From the NCBI RefSeq assembly GCF_000407505.1, contig NZ_ASWE01000003.1, positions 372,001 through 436,000 of the forward strand: a DNA stretch of 64,000 bases. The letters run 5' to 3'. The first letter of the stretch is position 1. Each line of letters opens with the position of its first letter. Below the pieces are notes generated by a model. The model had not been told where the DNA came from. It made no database searches and saw only the letters and a list, made by a program, of their open reading frames with translations. The DNA comes from Enterococcus phoeniculicola ATCC BAA-412 (GTDB lineage: Bacteria; Bacillota; Bacilli; Lactobacillales; Enterococcaceae). Shown piece after piece: positions 16,826 to 25,893 of the stretch. Made by a program: the position numbers and the translations under genes.

Positions 16826-17803
16826 ATGTTGTTTTTGAAAAAAGAGGATATCATCAATAGTTTTTCAATGAGAGAAGCCATCGATGCAGATAAAGAGGCA
16901 TTATCCATGTATTCAGCAGGCAAGGCGAGTGTTCCCTTACGGACGAATATTGATGTGCCTAAAAGTAAAGGGCAAAGCTTATACATGCCTGCTTATGTCG
17001 ATGGAGCAAACGGTGCATTAGGTGTGAAAATTGTTTCTGTTTACCCTGAAAATATAAAGAAAAATTTACCAAGTGTTCCGGCAACAATGATCGTCCTTGA
17101 TCCAGAAACAGGAATCGTTTCAGCCTGCTTAGATGGAACCTATTTAACTCAGTTAAGAACAGGTGCGGTTCAAGGAGCAGCAACAGAATTACTTGCACGA
17201 AAAGATACGAAGATAGGGGCGCTGATTGGTACGGGTGGTCAAGCCCAATCTCAACTGGAAGCGATGCTGACAGTCCGAGAATTAGAAGAAGTTCGAATTT
17301 TTGATATTGATTTTGAACGTGCGAGCCAATTTGCAAAAGAGATGGAAGAAGTATTTTCCGTTTCTATGCGACCAACGAAAACGAGTCAGGAATGTGTGGA
17401 AGGGGCAGACATTATTACCAGTGTCACTACCTCAAAACAACCCACTTTCTCAGCAGAATGGGTTAAAAAAGGCGCACATATCAATGGTGTAGGAGCGTAT
17501 ACCCCTGAAATGTGTGAAATTCCTAGAGAAATTATCAAGAAAGCAGATGTCATTATTTTTGATACCATGGACGGAGTTCTTGAAGAAGCAGGTGATTTTA
17601 TTTCACCACTAAAAGACGGCTATGTTCAAGAAGAAGACTATCAAGGGGAACTAGGTCAGCTTGTTAATGGAAAATTAATTGGGCGAACAAGTGATGAACA
17701 AATCACTATCTTTAAAACAGTCGGCTCAGCAGTATTAGATGTCGTTGTAGCCGCTGAAATTGTGAAAAAAGCAAAAGAGAAACATTTAGGAATGGAAATC
17801 TAA
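16826..17803 (+). CDS. ornithine cyclodeaminase / mu-crystallin family NAD(P)-dependent enzyme
   Basis: 325 residues. It has the two-domain layout of the OCD/mu-crystallin family: an N-terminal substrate domain with VPLRTNIDVPK, MPAYVDG and LTQLRTGAVQGAATELLAR, then a Rossmann domain beginning GALIGTGGQAQSQLEAM at about residue 131. The family includes ornithine cyclodeaminase, alanine dehydrogenase, ketimine reductase and lysine/arginine dehydrogenases, so the exact reaction cannot be read from sequence. It is separated from the permease by 12 nt with RBS AAGGAGCGAG and followed by a strong terminator. Likely role: making or consuming the compound moved by the TauE/SafE protein. Confidence 0.85.
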   Translation: MLFLKKEDIINSFSMREAIDADKEALSMYSAGKASVPLRTNIDVPKSKGQSLYMPAYVDGANGALGVKIVSVYPENIKKNLPSVPATMIVLDPETGIVSACLDGTYLTQLRTGAVQGAATELLARKDTKIGALIGTGGQAQSQLEAMLTVRELEEVRIFDIDFERASQFAKEMEEVFSVSMRPTKTSQECVEGADIITSVTTSKQPTFSAEWVKKGAHINGVGAYTPEMCEIPREIIKKADVIIFDTMDGVLEEAGDFISPLKDGYVQEEDYQGELGQLVNGKLIGRTSDEQITIFKTVGSAVLDVVVAAEIVKKAKEKHLGMEI

Positions 17804-17815
17804 TTGTTTGTAGAT

Positions 17816-17861
17816 AAAAAATGAACCAAGGAGAAGGACTCCGGGGTTCATTTTTTTTTTA
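17816..17861 (+). terminator. strong intrinsic terminator after the OCD-family gene
   Basis: AAAAAATGAACC pairs with GGTTCATTTTTT; an inner GGAG/CTCC extends the stem, and ten T residues follow. The remainder of the 456-nt gap to 18259 holds a cre-like site near the next gene and nothing coding. Confidence 0.8.
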
Positions 17862-18217
17862 CTTTTATTTTGGAACGGTGAGGAATTTTGGTAAGATTGG
17901 GACTCCTTCTAGTATTAAATAGTTTTCATTCGACAAGGGAGTACCTGTCAGCTGATTGTGATGAGAGTTGTCTTACTTAAATTAAACGAGTAGGGAGGTG
18001 GTTTATAGGAACTATCTACCTATTTTTTTACGCTAAAAATTTGACTAAAGAAAGTTCTCTATTCGATGAAGGCTCAGTGATACTAGTTATTTTTGTTTGA
18101 AGGAGGGGAAGGGATACATTGAACCTAAAAATACAGTTGTAAACTCTGACAAGAACTTGTTTAATCGATGATTGGGTTACTTGTTTACCAGTTGATAGGA
18201 AAAAAACATCGTTTTGT

Positions 18218-18231
18218 TACAAGCGTTTTCA
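18218..18231 (+). promoter_or_regulatory. cre-like site upstream of the PRD regulator
   Basis: TACAAGCGTTTTCA at 18218-18231 matches 12 of 14 positions of the cre consensus. It lies about 30 nt before the start codon and overlaps a possible -35 TTGTTA (18214-18219), consistent with CcpA control. Confidence 0.45.
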
Positions 18232-18259
18232 TACTATCTTATAAGTGAGGAGGGAGCGT

Positions 18260-20185
18260 ATGAGGGAAAATCAAATGATACAACTATTAGCAAAAAGCGA
18301 TGGGTTTCAATCAGCAGCAGAATTGGCTAACTTATTTGATGTTTCAGTTCGTACAATATCGAATGATATAAAACTAATGAATTCAACATCTGTAATGGAT
18401 GGATTTTGCATTCAATTTATAAAAGGAAAAGGCTACTATCTTGAGGTGATTGAAGAAAAAGCTTTTCAACAGTATCTAGCTTCATTAATAGAGGGGACAA
18501 GTTCCAAAATACTCCCAGCCGATTCTCGAAAAATCAGCATTGCTCTTTCGCTACTTTTTGCCAATGACTATCTAACTATCAAACAACTATCTGATAGATT
18601 AGAAGTAAGCAGTTCAACAATTAAGAAAGATATGCTGAGTGTAAAAAAGATTTTTGAAGAACGAGAGTTAGCCTTATATTCTAAGTCTCATTATGGATTT
18701 AAGGTTATTGGTTTGGAAGAAAATCGAAGAAAAGCAATTATTCAGCTTTTACGTAATGAAATTATTCATCCAAAGCTAACAAGCGAGTATGAAAAGTTTC
18801 GGACGTTTTTTGATGAAGAAGCTTTTAGAAACTATATTGTAGATCAGATTGCTTCGTTAGGAATCAAGATGAATGATCTCGTATTGGAAAACATTGTTCA
18901 ACATGTTGCGTTGTTAGTTTTTCGGATGAAACAGCACAACTTTCTAAAAGAGGAAATTTTTCACAATGAAAAAGAGACAACTACAATATTCACTACATTG
19001 ACTGAACGGATTGTTGCTTACATTGAGGAAAAGGAATCTATTCATTTTCCAATGAATGAACAGAAATATCTTAGTAAACAACTATATGGGAAAATTATTG
19101 CGGTTGATGAACTAGCAGAATCAGATGAGCTCTTCAAATATATTACGCAGGCATTGAAAATCGTTGATAGTAAGTATCATACATTATTTAACCAGGATAC
19201 GGAATTGAAGGATGCGTTAACGTTACACGTTGCTCCTTTGCTACAGCGTTTATATGGAGGACACCAACTTGAAAATCCAATTATTGAGGATGTCTACACC
19301 CGTTATACGAACGTTTTTAATATTGCTTATGAGTTTATTCAATTAATTGGAAACGATTTAGATTTTACTATTTCAAAAGACGAGATGGGCTATCTCGCAA
19401 TCTACTTTGCAGCTAGCTTAGAGAAACAAACTTACGATCAAATGAATCAATACAAAAAAATAGCGGTGATATGTGCTACAGGTGGCGGGTCTTCCTTTTT
19501 TGTAAAAACAAAGTTGGAGCAAGTATTTATAAACGCCAAAGTCAAGACAGTTTCCACAATGGAGCTTCATAAAATTGATGAAACATTTGATTTAATTATT
19601 TCTACTATTCCAATCAAACAGGAATTCGGCTCAATCCCTCTGATATACACTCAGGCTTTATTAAGTGAAAAAGAGATTAAAAAAATTCAAAAGGATCTTC
19701 TCCTTGTTAATGAAAATAAAACTGTTGAGAATGATATTAATCAACAATTATTGAACCTTTTTTCAGAAGAAAATTTTGAAATTAGTGAAGAAACAGACTA
19801 CCTAAAATTACTTATGGCAAGAGGAAAGCGTCTAGAAGCCGAAAAATTTTCAAAAGAGGGGTATGCAGAGCTGGTTATTCAAAGGGAGAAGTTAATTGAT
19901 ACGATTTATAAAAATGGGGTTGCAGGACCGCACCCTATGGAATCGAGGGCAATCAAGGAGTGTGTTGATGTTGTATTGTTACATACACCTATTCGGTTTA
20001 AAGAAAAAGAAGTTAAGCTACTATTCTTGATTAATATCAGTAACGAACATTTATTTTTGCATAAAGAAATCAGTCGATTGATGATACGAATAATGGAAGA
20101 TAGCGACTTAACAAGGCAGTTAAACAAATTTAAAAATTATCAAGATTTTTCTCAGTATTTAAGAGAAATCATTCGGAAGGGATAA
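18260..20185 (+). CDS. PRD-containing PTS-controlled transcriptional activator (BglG/MtlR/LicR type)
   Basis: 641 residues from the ATG at 18260, which follows GTGAGGAGGGAG; a GTG at 18245 would sit inside that RBS and is rejected. Domains in order: HTH_11 (about 1-60, AAELANLFDVSVRTISNDI), Mga-type HTH (about 85-140, TIKQLSDRLEVSSSTIKKD), PRD1 and PRD2 (about 175-395, with ISKDEMGYLAIYFAASLEKQ), an EIIB-like domain (about 400-490, starting ICATGGGSSFFV) and an EIIA-like domain (about 500-641) with the phosphorylatable His558 in AGPHPME. Such proteins are switched by PTS phosphorylation and activate their neighbouring PTS operon, here the IIA-IIB-IIC genes beginning 6 nt downstream. Confidence 0.88.
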   Translation: MRENQMIQLLAKSDGFQSAAELANLFDVSVRTISNDIKLMNSTSVMDGFCIQFIKGKGYYLEVIEEKAFQQYLASLIEGTSSKILPADSRKISIALSLLFANDYLTIKQLSDRLEVSSSTIKKDMLSVKKIFEERELALYSKSHYGFKVIGLEENRRKAIIQLLRNEIIHPKLTSEYEKFRTFFDEEAFRNYIVDQIASLGIKMNDLVLENIVQHVALLVFRMKQHNFLKEEIFHNEKETTTIFTTLTERIVAYIEEKESIHFPMNEQKYLSKQLYGKIIAVDELAESDELFKYITQALKIVDSKYHTLFNQDTELKDALTLHVAPLLQRLYGGHQLENPIIEDVYTRYTNVFNIAYEFIQLIGNDLDFTISKDEMGYLAIYFAASLEKQTYDQMNQYKKIAVICATGGGSSFFVKTKLEQVFINAKVKTVSTMELHKIDETFDLIISTIPIKQEFGSIPLIYTQALLSEKEIKKIQKDLLLVNENKTVENDINQQLLNLFSEENFEISEETDYLKLLMARGKRLEAEKFSKEGYAELVIQREKLIDTIYKNGVAGPHPMESRAIKECVDVVLLHTPIRFKEKEVKLLFLINISNEHLFLHKEISRLMIRIMEDSDLTRQLNKFKNYQDFSQYLREIIRKG

Positions 20186-20190
20186 AAAAT

Positions 20191-20505
20191 ATGGATGAAC
20201 AAGAGAAGAGTATTTTTCAAATAATCTCTGCTTCAGGAGATAGTCGAGGCTCGGCATTTGAGGCATTGCGATTAGCTAGAAAAGGTGCATTTGAAGAAGC
20301 TAACGAGAAAATGCAAGAAGCAAAAGAAAAAAGTATCATTGCTCATGATGAACAAACTCGATTAATTGCAAAAGAGATAAATGGGGAAAAAACAGAAACT
20401 ACACTATTAATGGTTCATGCTCAAGACCATTTGATGAATAGTTTATTAGCTAGAGATTTGATTGAAGAAATGATTGAAATTTTGAAAGAACAAAAAATGA
20501 AATAG
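20191..20505 (+). CDS. PTS EIIA, lactose/cellobiose type
   Basis: 104 residues, all-helical LacA/ChbA family. The phosphorylation site is His76 in MVHAQDHLM, the diagnostic motif. The N-terminal helices contain SGDSRGSAFEALRLARKGAF. It accepts phosphate from HPr and passes it to the EIIB encoded next. It lies 6 nt after the regulator and 17 nt before the EIIB gene, so all three PTS genes are co-transcribed with the regulator. Confidence 0.92.
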   Translation: MDEQEKSIFQIISASGDSRGSAFEALRLARKGAFEEANEKMQEAKEKSIIAHDEQTRLIAKEINGEKTETTLLMVHAQDHLMNSLLARDLIEEMIEILKEQKMK

Positions 20506-20521
20506 AAAAGGAGTAAAAAAA

Positions 20522-20857
20522 ATGAAAACTTTATTAGTCTGTGCAGGTGGATTTTCGACAACAATGATGATGGAGGCTATGAAAAAAGTAGTGAAGGGAT
20601 CAGAGAAGCTGGCGATTGAGGATTATCCAATGGAAGCAATCGGCGTGGATAAATTAGAGCGTTACATTGATGAATATGACGTGATATTAGTTGGTCCACA
20701 GTTAAGTCACAAATATGAATATATTGCACAGGAGGCTAAAAAGAGGAGGAAACCGACAGTTTTATTAACATCTGATATCTATGGGTCAATGGATGGAAGT
20801 ACAGTAATGAAACAGGCAATACTTGCTTATAGAAAGAACCAACAATCAAAATCATAA
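20522..20857 (+). CDS. PTS EIIB, cellobiose type
   Basis: 111 residues; Rossmann-like EIIB of the Lac/Chb family. The phospho-cysteine is Cys7 in LLVCAGGFSTT. The segment VILVGPQLSHKYEYI is typical of ChbB-like proteins. Downstream of IIA with RBS AAAGGAG, and 12 nt before IIC. Confidence 0.92.
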   Translation: MKTLLVCAGGFSTTMMMEAMKKVVKGSEKLAIEDYPMEAIGVDKLERYIDEYDVILVGPQLSHKYEYIAQEAKKRRKPTVLLTSDIYGSMDGSTVMKQAILAYRKNQQSKS

Positions 20858-20869
20858 AGGAGAAAAGAG

Positions 20870-22210
20870 ATGGAGAAGAAAAAAATATCTACTTTTGACA
20901 AAGTAGAAGAGTTTATTCGAAAAACCTTAGTTCCAATTGCAAATAAGGTAGACAACAATGACTATTTAACAGCAATAAAAAAAGGGATGGTTGTTCTTAC
21001 ACCCGCATTGCTGCTAGGTTCGATTGCAGCTATTTTCCCATCAATTCCAGAATTTATAAAAGTTACCGCTGTTCAAAACTGGTTTGAGCAGTATGGGTAC
21101 GTTTTTGGTTTACTGTCAAAAGTTTCTTTAGGGTTAGTCGGGTTATACGCAGTCTTATCTATTTCCTACTTTTTAAGCGAACAATGGAAGCTCTACACAA
21201 TTGGCTCGATGATTTTATCTGCTATCGGCTTCTTGTTAATCTCTATGGATCTAGATGAAAATGGGAACATTATAGCCTCATATTTGGATTCCAAGGGGTT
21301 ATTTGCCGGAATTTTTGTTGCAATTATTTGTGTAAAGATTTATCAATTTTTCACGAAGCACAAATTGGTTATTAAAATGCCAGAAGGTGTGCCAGATTTT
21401 GTCTCTAGCTCATTTGAATTGATTACACCTACTGCTGCAATTGCTATTTTATTTGTTGCACTACGCACTGTGACTGATGCTTTGAGTGGAGGAGTGTTGC
21501 TGCCGCAGGTAATTATGAATTTATTGGCACCAGCAATTGGCGGGCTAGATTCTTTTTGGGTGATTTACTTTGTGCTAGTGCTGCGCTTAGTTTTCTGGTT
21601 CTTTGGGATTCATTCTGCTGTTTTGTCCCCGATATTGTCCCCTATTATGGTTCAATATTTATCAGAAAATATTGCCGCTCATGAAGCGGGCGAACCACTG
21701 AGCCATGTTATTACAGGCGGAACAATGTCCGCCTTTGCAAACTTTACGGGTTCAGGAGTCACTATCGGTTTAGTTATTGCAATGCTGGTCAGTAAATCTA
21801 TGCGTTATAAAAAAGTCGGCGCGGTTGCTTTATTACCTTCATTATTTGGAATTAATGAGCCTGTACTATTTGGTGTTCCGATTATTTTAAATCCAGTTCT
21901 AATGATTCCTTTCATTTTTGGCGGTGCCTTTGTTGGAATGATTCCGATGATTTGTATGAAACTAGGCTTATTAAATTATCCAATTTTTGATCCGCCTTAT
22001 GTTCCTGTATTTATGGAAGGATTCTTAACAGGTTTTGACTGGCGTTCTATCATCATTCAAGTGATACAAGTAGCGTTGTCTTTTGCTCTTTATCTGCCAT
22101 TTTTCAAAGTATTAGAGCGTCAGGAGTTAGATCAAGAGAAAGCAAATATAGAGAAATCTTCAATTATCAGTGAAGAAGATGAGGCGTTATTGGGGGATTT
22201 AGACTTCTAG
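20870..22210 (+). CDS. PTS EIIC, lactose/cellobiose (Lac) family
   Basis: A 446-residue polytopic permease. The sugar-binding His and Glu of Lac-family EIICs are visible as FGIHSAV (His about 248) and INEPVLFGVP (Glu about 330). The TGSGVTIGL segment is also typical. It completes a full IIA-IIB-IIC set. The genes after it encode two peptidases and a C-S lyase instead of a phospho-beta-glucosidase. The substrate is therefore probably not a plain beta-glucoside; it is discussed in the findings. Confidence 0.92.
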   Translation: MEKKKISTFDKVEEFIRKTLVPIANKVDNNDYLTAIKKGMVVLTPALLLGSIAAIFPSIPEFIKVTAVQNWFEQYGYVFGLLSKVSLGLVGLYAVLSISYFLSEQWKLYTIGSMILSAIGFLLISMDLDENGNIIASYLDSKGLFAGIFVAIICVKIYQFFTKHKLVIKMPEGVPDFVSSSFELITPTAAIAILFVALRTVTDALSGGVLLPQVIMNLLAPAIGGLDSFWVIYFVLVLRLVFWFFGIHSAVLSPILSPIMVQYLSENIAAHEAGEPLSHVITGGTMSAFANFTGSGVTIGLVIAMLVSKSMRYKKVGAVALLPSLFGINEPVLFGVPIILNPVLMIPFIFGGAFVGMIPMICMKLGLLNYPIFDPPYVPVFMEGFLTGFDWRSIIIQVIQVALSFALYLPFFKVLERQELDQEKANIEKSSIISEEDEALLGDLDF

Positions 22211-22259
22211 GAAAAAATTTATTGAATGGATAACAGAGGTACGTAGCAGGTAAATAGAG

Positions 22260-22307
22260 TGGGAGCGAAAGTAACTTTCAAGTTAGAATTTGCTCCCTAT
22301 TCTTTTT
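22260..22307 (+). terminator. attenuating hairpin between PTS and peptidase genes
   Basis: GGGAGCGAA (22261-22269) pairs with TTTGCTCCC (22289-22297) around an inner AGTAAC/GTTA stem, followed by ATTCTTTTT. It ends right at the RBS of the next gene, so it may reduce rather than stop downstream expression. Confidence 0.6.
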
Positions 22308-22319
22308 GGAGGAAAGATA

Positions 22320-23405
22320 ATGGAAAAACGGATAGAAAAATTACGAAAAAAAATGAAACAAGAAATGCTGGATGGTCTGGTAGTTACAGATAAAGTGAAT
22401 CGTCGCTATTTAGTAGAGTTTACCGGTTCAAATGGACTCCTGTTTATAACAAATCAAGAAAGCATCCTATTGGTTGACGGTCGATACACTGAACAGGCAG
22501 AGAATCAAACGTCGAATGTTCGAATTATCACCACTGCTCCAGAGAAAACTGTCTATGAATATTTGGCTGAATGGATTAAAAAAGGGCAGAGAATTGGCTT
22601 TGAAAAAAAGTCTATCTCCTACGAAGAATCTATGGAGTTTATTCAAATGTGTACGTCAGTTGATTGTCAGTCAGTGGAAACTAGTAACTTTATTGAACAA
22701 TTACGAATGGTGAAGGAAGAATCGGAAATAACCAATTTGAGAATTGCGGCTGAATTGGCAGATCGTACATTTTCTTATATTCTAACTATTTTGAAACCCG
22801 GAATGACTGAGCTAGATGTTGCAAATGAAATAGATTATTACAGCAAACGAATCGGTAGTGAAGGACCAGCTTTTGAAACAATCGTTGCTTCTGGAAAGAG
22901 GACAGCTTTACCACATGCCCATGTATCAAAGAAAATAATTAATGAGAATGAGTTAATTATGATAGATTTTGGGTGTATTTATAAAGGTTACTATTCTGAT
23001 ATGACGAGAACATTTTCTTTGGGAAAAGTATCAGAAAAAATAAAAAATGTCTATACGGTATTGCTTGAAGCACAAAAACTAGCAATTGGGAGTATTGCCT
23101 TAGGGAATCCATTAGCTTCTTTAGATCAGCTTGTTCGAGATGTGTTGAATAAAAATGATTTGGCTGACTATTTTACTCATGGATTAGGACATGGAGTGGG
23201 TCTATCTTGTCATGAGTATCCATCAGTTAATCAGGTAAGTAAGGAAACAATTGAAGCGCTCCTTTTGTTTACTATCGAACCAGGGGTGTATTTTCCAGAG
23301 AAGTTTGGAATTCGGATTGAAGATGATGTCTTGATTCATGAAGATGGTCAGGTTGAAGTTTTGACAAAAACCAGTAAAGAATGGATGGAAGTAGCATGGA
23401 TGTAA
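22320..23405 (+). CDS. M24-family aminopeptidase (Xaa-Pro peptidase type)
   Basis: 361 residues from the ATG at 22320, preceded by TTGGAGGAAAG; the longer in-frame start at 22290 would lie in the terminator stem. A creatinase-like N-terminal domain (about 1-125) is followed by the pita-bread metallopeptidase domain (about 130-360). Metal ligands are visible: MIDFGCIYKGYYSDMTRTF (two Asp), HGLGHGVGLSCHE (His), TIEPGVYF (Glu) and RIEDDVLI (Glu). It would release an N-terminal residue, usually next to proline, from cytoplasmic peptides. Its position behind a PTS and before an M42 peptidase and a C-S lyase suggests that the PTS cargo contains an amino acid or peptide part. Confidence 0.9.
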   Translation: MEKRIEKLRKKMKQEMLDGLVVTDKVNRRYLVEFTGSNGLLFITNQESILLVDGRYTEQAENQTSNVRIITTAPEKTVYEYLAEWIKKGQRIGFEKKSISYEESMEFIQMCTSVDCQSVETSNFIEQLRMVKEESEITNLRIAAELADRTFSYILTILKPGMTELDVANEIDYYSKRIGSEGPAFETIVASGKRTALPHAHVSKKIINENELIMIDFGCIYKGYYSDMTRTFSLGKVSEKIKNVYTVLLEAQKLAIGSIALGNPLASLDQLVRDVLNKNDLADYFTHGLGHGVGLSCHEYPSVNQVSKETIEALLLFTIEPGVYFPEKFGIRIEDDVLIHEDGQVEVLTKTSKEWMEVAWM

Positions 23406-24451
23406 AAGGAAAAATTATGGAACTATCAACACTTGATGGTATTTCAGGCAGAGAAGACAGCGTTGGGCTGGCATTATCTAAAATGATTTCTCAAGATAAT
23501 CAAAAAGATGCGTTTAAAAACTATTATTATGGAAATCTGAAAACAACAAAGAAAAAAGTTGCTATCTATAGTCATTTGGATGAAGTTGGTTTTTTTGTGA
23601 AAAGTATTGATGAGTCTGGTTTCATTTATTTTCAAGAAATCGGTGGCTGGTGGGGACATGTTATTTTGGGACAGAAAGTCCGAATTACCGCACGTGCAAA
23701 TAAACAAGTGTATAAGGGAGTTGTAGGTACACTACCAGAAGGTTCAGTGATGGATGAGCATGTGGTGCCAATTTCAAAAATGTATATTGACCTAGGTGTT
23801 ATAAATAGAGAAGAAGTAGTTGAGTTGGGAATTCAGATTGGTGATATGATTACACCTGACACAAAAGCAGAAGAAACACAAAATGGTCAGTTTATCATGG
23901 GAAAAGCACTAGATAATCGAGTTGGTTGTGGCATCATGGCAGAAGTATTGAATACGATTCAGGATAAAACATATGAAAATCTAGAAGTAATCGGAGTGGC
24001 GACTGCTCAAGAAGAGGCAGGAACTAGGGGCTCTAAGATTGCTGCTAAAGTAGTAAAAGGGGATATAAATTTAATTATTGATGTGGCTAATGGAAAGGAT
24101 ACACCTCGTGCAAGTACCTCTAAAACGCGTATTTTAGGAAAAGGACCCGGGATTTGTTTATATGATAAAACGGCATTAGCGAATATTGAACTGGCAGATT
24201 TTTTGCAAAAAACGGCTGAAAAAAATGGAATATCATATCAATTTGATCAATTCGCAGGAGGCGGAACAGATGCCGGCTCAATTCAACTTTATGAAGGAAA
24301 CCCAACGATTGTTTTAAGTATTCCAGTTCGCTATTGTCATTCGTGGCACTCATTGGTATCAATAGGTGATTGTGAAAAATTAGTAACATTGATTTGCTGT
24401 TTTCTTGAAGAATTAGATAAAGAAAAGGAGCTGGAAAATGGTCAATTTTGA
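23396..24451 (+). CDS. M42-family metallo-aminopeptidase (glutamyl aminopeptidase / FrvX type)
   Basis: 351 residues from the ATG at 23396, which has GGAAG 4 nt upstream and overlaps the M24 stop by 10 nt; ATG 23381 is possible. Di-metal ligands of M42 enzymes are visible: SHLDEVGFFV (His, Asp), KALDNRVGCG (Asp), TAQEEAGTRGS (Glu-Glu) and RYCHSWHSL (His), and GGWWGHVILGQ marks the inserted dimerisation domain. M42 enzymes are dodecameric aminopeptidases; FrvX of E. coli is also encoded next to a PTS. It is coupled to the following gene, which overlaps by 14 nt. Confidence 0.9.
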   Translation: MDVKGKIMELSTLDGISGREDSVGLALSKMISQDNQKDAFKNYYYGNLKTTKKKVAIYSHLDEVGFFVKSIDESGFIYFQEIGGWWGHVILGQKVRITARANKQVYKGVVGTLPEGSVMDEHVVPISKMYIDLGVINREEVVELGIQIGDMITPDTKAEETQNGQFIMGKALDNRVGCGIMAEVLNTIQDKTYENLEVIGVATAQEEAGTRGSKIAAKVVKGDINLIIDVANGKDTPRASTSKTRILGKGPGICLYDKTALANIELADFLQKTAEKNGISYQFDQFAGGGTDAGSIQLYEGNPTIVLSIPVRYCHSWHSLVSIGDCEKLVTLICCFLEELDKEKELENGQF

Positions 24452-25634
24452 TAAAGTGATTTCAAGATATGGGACTTATTCAACGCAATGGGATTATATT
24501 CAAGATCGTTTTGGAGAAAAGAATCTCTTGCCTTTTTCTATTTCTGATATGGATTTTGAGCTACCTGAGGGGACAAAAGAGGTTTTGATTCAATCGGCAG
24601 AACGGGGGCTATTCGGTTATACCCGATGGAATCATGAAGATTTTAAAGAGGCAATTACAGGCTGGTTTGCCAGACAATTTCAGACAAAGCTAGAGAGAGA
24701 GTCCATTGTTTATAGCCCTAGTGTTATCTATAGCTTATCTGTTTTGATTCAATTACTAAGTCAGTCTCAAGGGAAAATTGTTACATTTACCCCTTGTTAC
24801 GATGCTTTTTTTCAGACGATTAGCGAAAACGACAGGAGACTTATTGGCTTTTCGTTAAAAAAAGAACAGAATAAATTTTCCATTGATTTTGAAGAGCTTT
24901 CGCTTTTATTTGAACGAGAAAAACCTGAGATTTTCTTGTTGTGTAATCCTCATAATCCAACAGGTAGAGCATTTACTGAATTGGAGCTAGTAAAAATGAT
25001 TAGTCTATGCAATCAGTACCACGTTGCGATTATTAGTGATGAAATTCATATGGATATCCGTAGAGTAGGGATAAAACATATACCTATTTTGAAGCTATCC
25101 AGTCAAATAAAAGTACCAGTTGTTTTATTATCTTCTGCATCTAAAACATTTAACTCACCTGGGCTAGGGTGCTCATATGGAATGATTCCAAATAGGGAGT
25201 TAAGAGAGGCTTATCTTGCTATCTTAAAAAGAAGAGATGGGTTGTCCTCAGCAGCTTATATGGGTCTGTTAGCACTACAAGATTGTTATAATAATCAAGA
25301 AGAATGGTTACGGAATCTAAACAAATATATTGATGGAAACTTTCAAATGGTGAAACAGAAACTTCAAGATGCGCCATACATCTCGTTTGATATACCAGAG
25401 GCCACTTATTTAGCTTGGATAGAGTTAACAGGTCTTCCAGTTAGTATGGACCAGCTGCAATCTGTGCTTGTACATGAAGAAAAAGTAGCCATCATGCGCG
25501 GCGATGCATATGGAATAGAAGGAGCGCATTATTTACGTCTAAATCTAGGTGCACCACGAGAAAAAGTTGAAGAAGGAATCAATCGGTTGCTGCGAGGAAT
25601 TGAAAAGGCAACAAATGAAAGACTAGAAAAGTAG
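24438..25634 (+). CDS. PatB/MalY-type PLP-dependent C-S lyase (cystathionine beta-lyase family)
   Basis: 398 residues, fold-type I PLP enzyme of the MalY/PatB subgroup: N-terminal SISDMDFELPE (SDMDF is diagnostic), LCNPHNPTGRAFT, SDEIHMDI and the PLP lysine Lys236 in SSASKTFNSPG, then RLNLGAPRE (carboxylate-binding Arg). Members cleave the C-S bond of cystathionine, cysteine or S-conjugates, releasing a thiol, pyruvate and ammonia. The 14-nt overlap with the M42 gene shows tight coupling. Ending a PTS/peptidase operon, it suggests that the imported compound contains a cysteine S-conjugate. Confidence 0.88.
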   Translation: MVNFDKVISRYGTYSTQWDYIQDRFGEKNLLPFSISDMDFELPEGTKEVLIQSAERGLFGYTRWNHEDFKEAITGWFARQFQTKLERESIVYSPSVIYSLSVLIQLLSQSQGKIVTFTPCYDAFFQTISENDRRLIGFSLKKEQNKFSIDFEELSLLFEREKPEIFLLCNPHNPTGRAFTELELVKMISLCNQYHVAIISDEIHMDIRRVGIKHIPILKLSSQIKVPVVLLSSASKTFNSPGLGCSYGMIPNRELREAYLAILKRRDGLSSAAYMGLLALQDCYNNQEEWLRNLNKYIDGNFQMVKQKLQDAPYISFDIPEATYLAWIELTGLPVSMDQLQSVLVHEEKVAIMRGDAYGIEGAHYLRLNLGAPREKVEEGINRLLRGIEKATNERLEK

Positions 25635-25893
25635 ATAGAGAACAGGGTTAAAAGAAATGATACAAGTACCTCCATTTTTTTTGATTCTGGGAAAAATGGG
25701 TTATTGAATACTTAAAAAATGTCAAAAAATGTAGAGAATAGATGAATCATCTTAACCAGCAATTCTTTAAGTGTAATAGAATAATTTGAAGAGATTATCA
25801 GCTTCATTCCCACCCTTTTCGTCACCTTGCCCATATTTATTTTTTGATGGGCTTGATACAATAAAGAGAATAAATGAAACTGAGGTGACTGGA

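Noticed and set aside
25786-25893. 36-residue N-terminal extension of the sugar acetyltransferase
   Set aside because: Pro/Ser/Phe-rich, unlike the family, and no RBS; ATG 25894 has GAGGTGACTGG.
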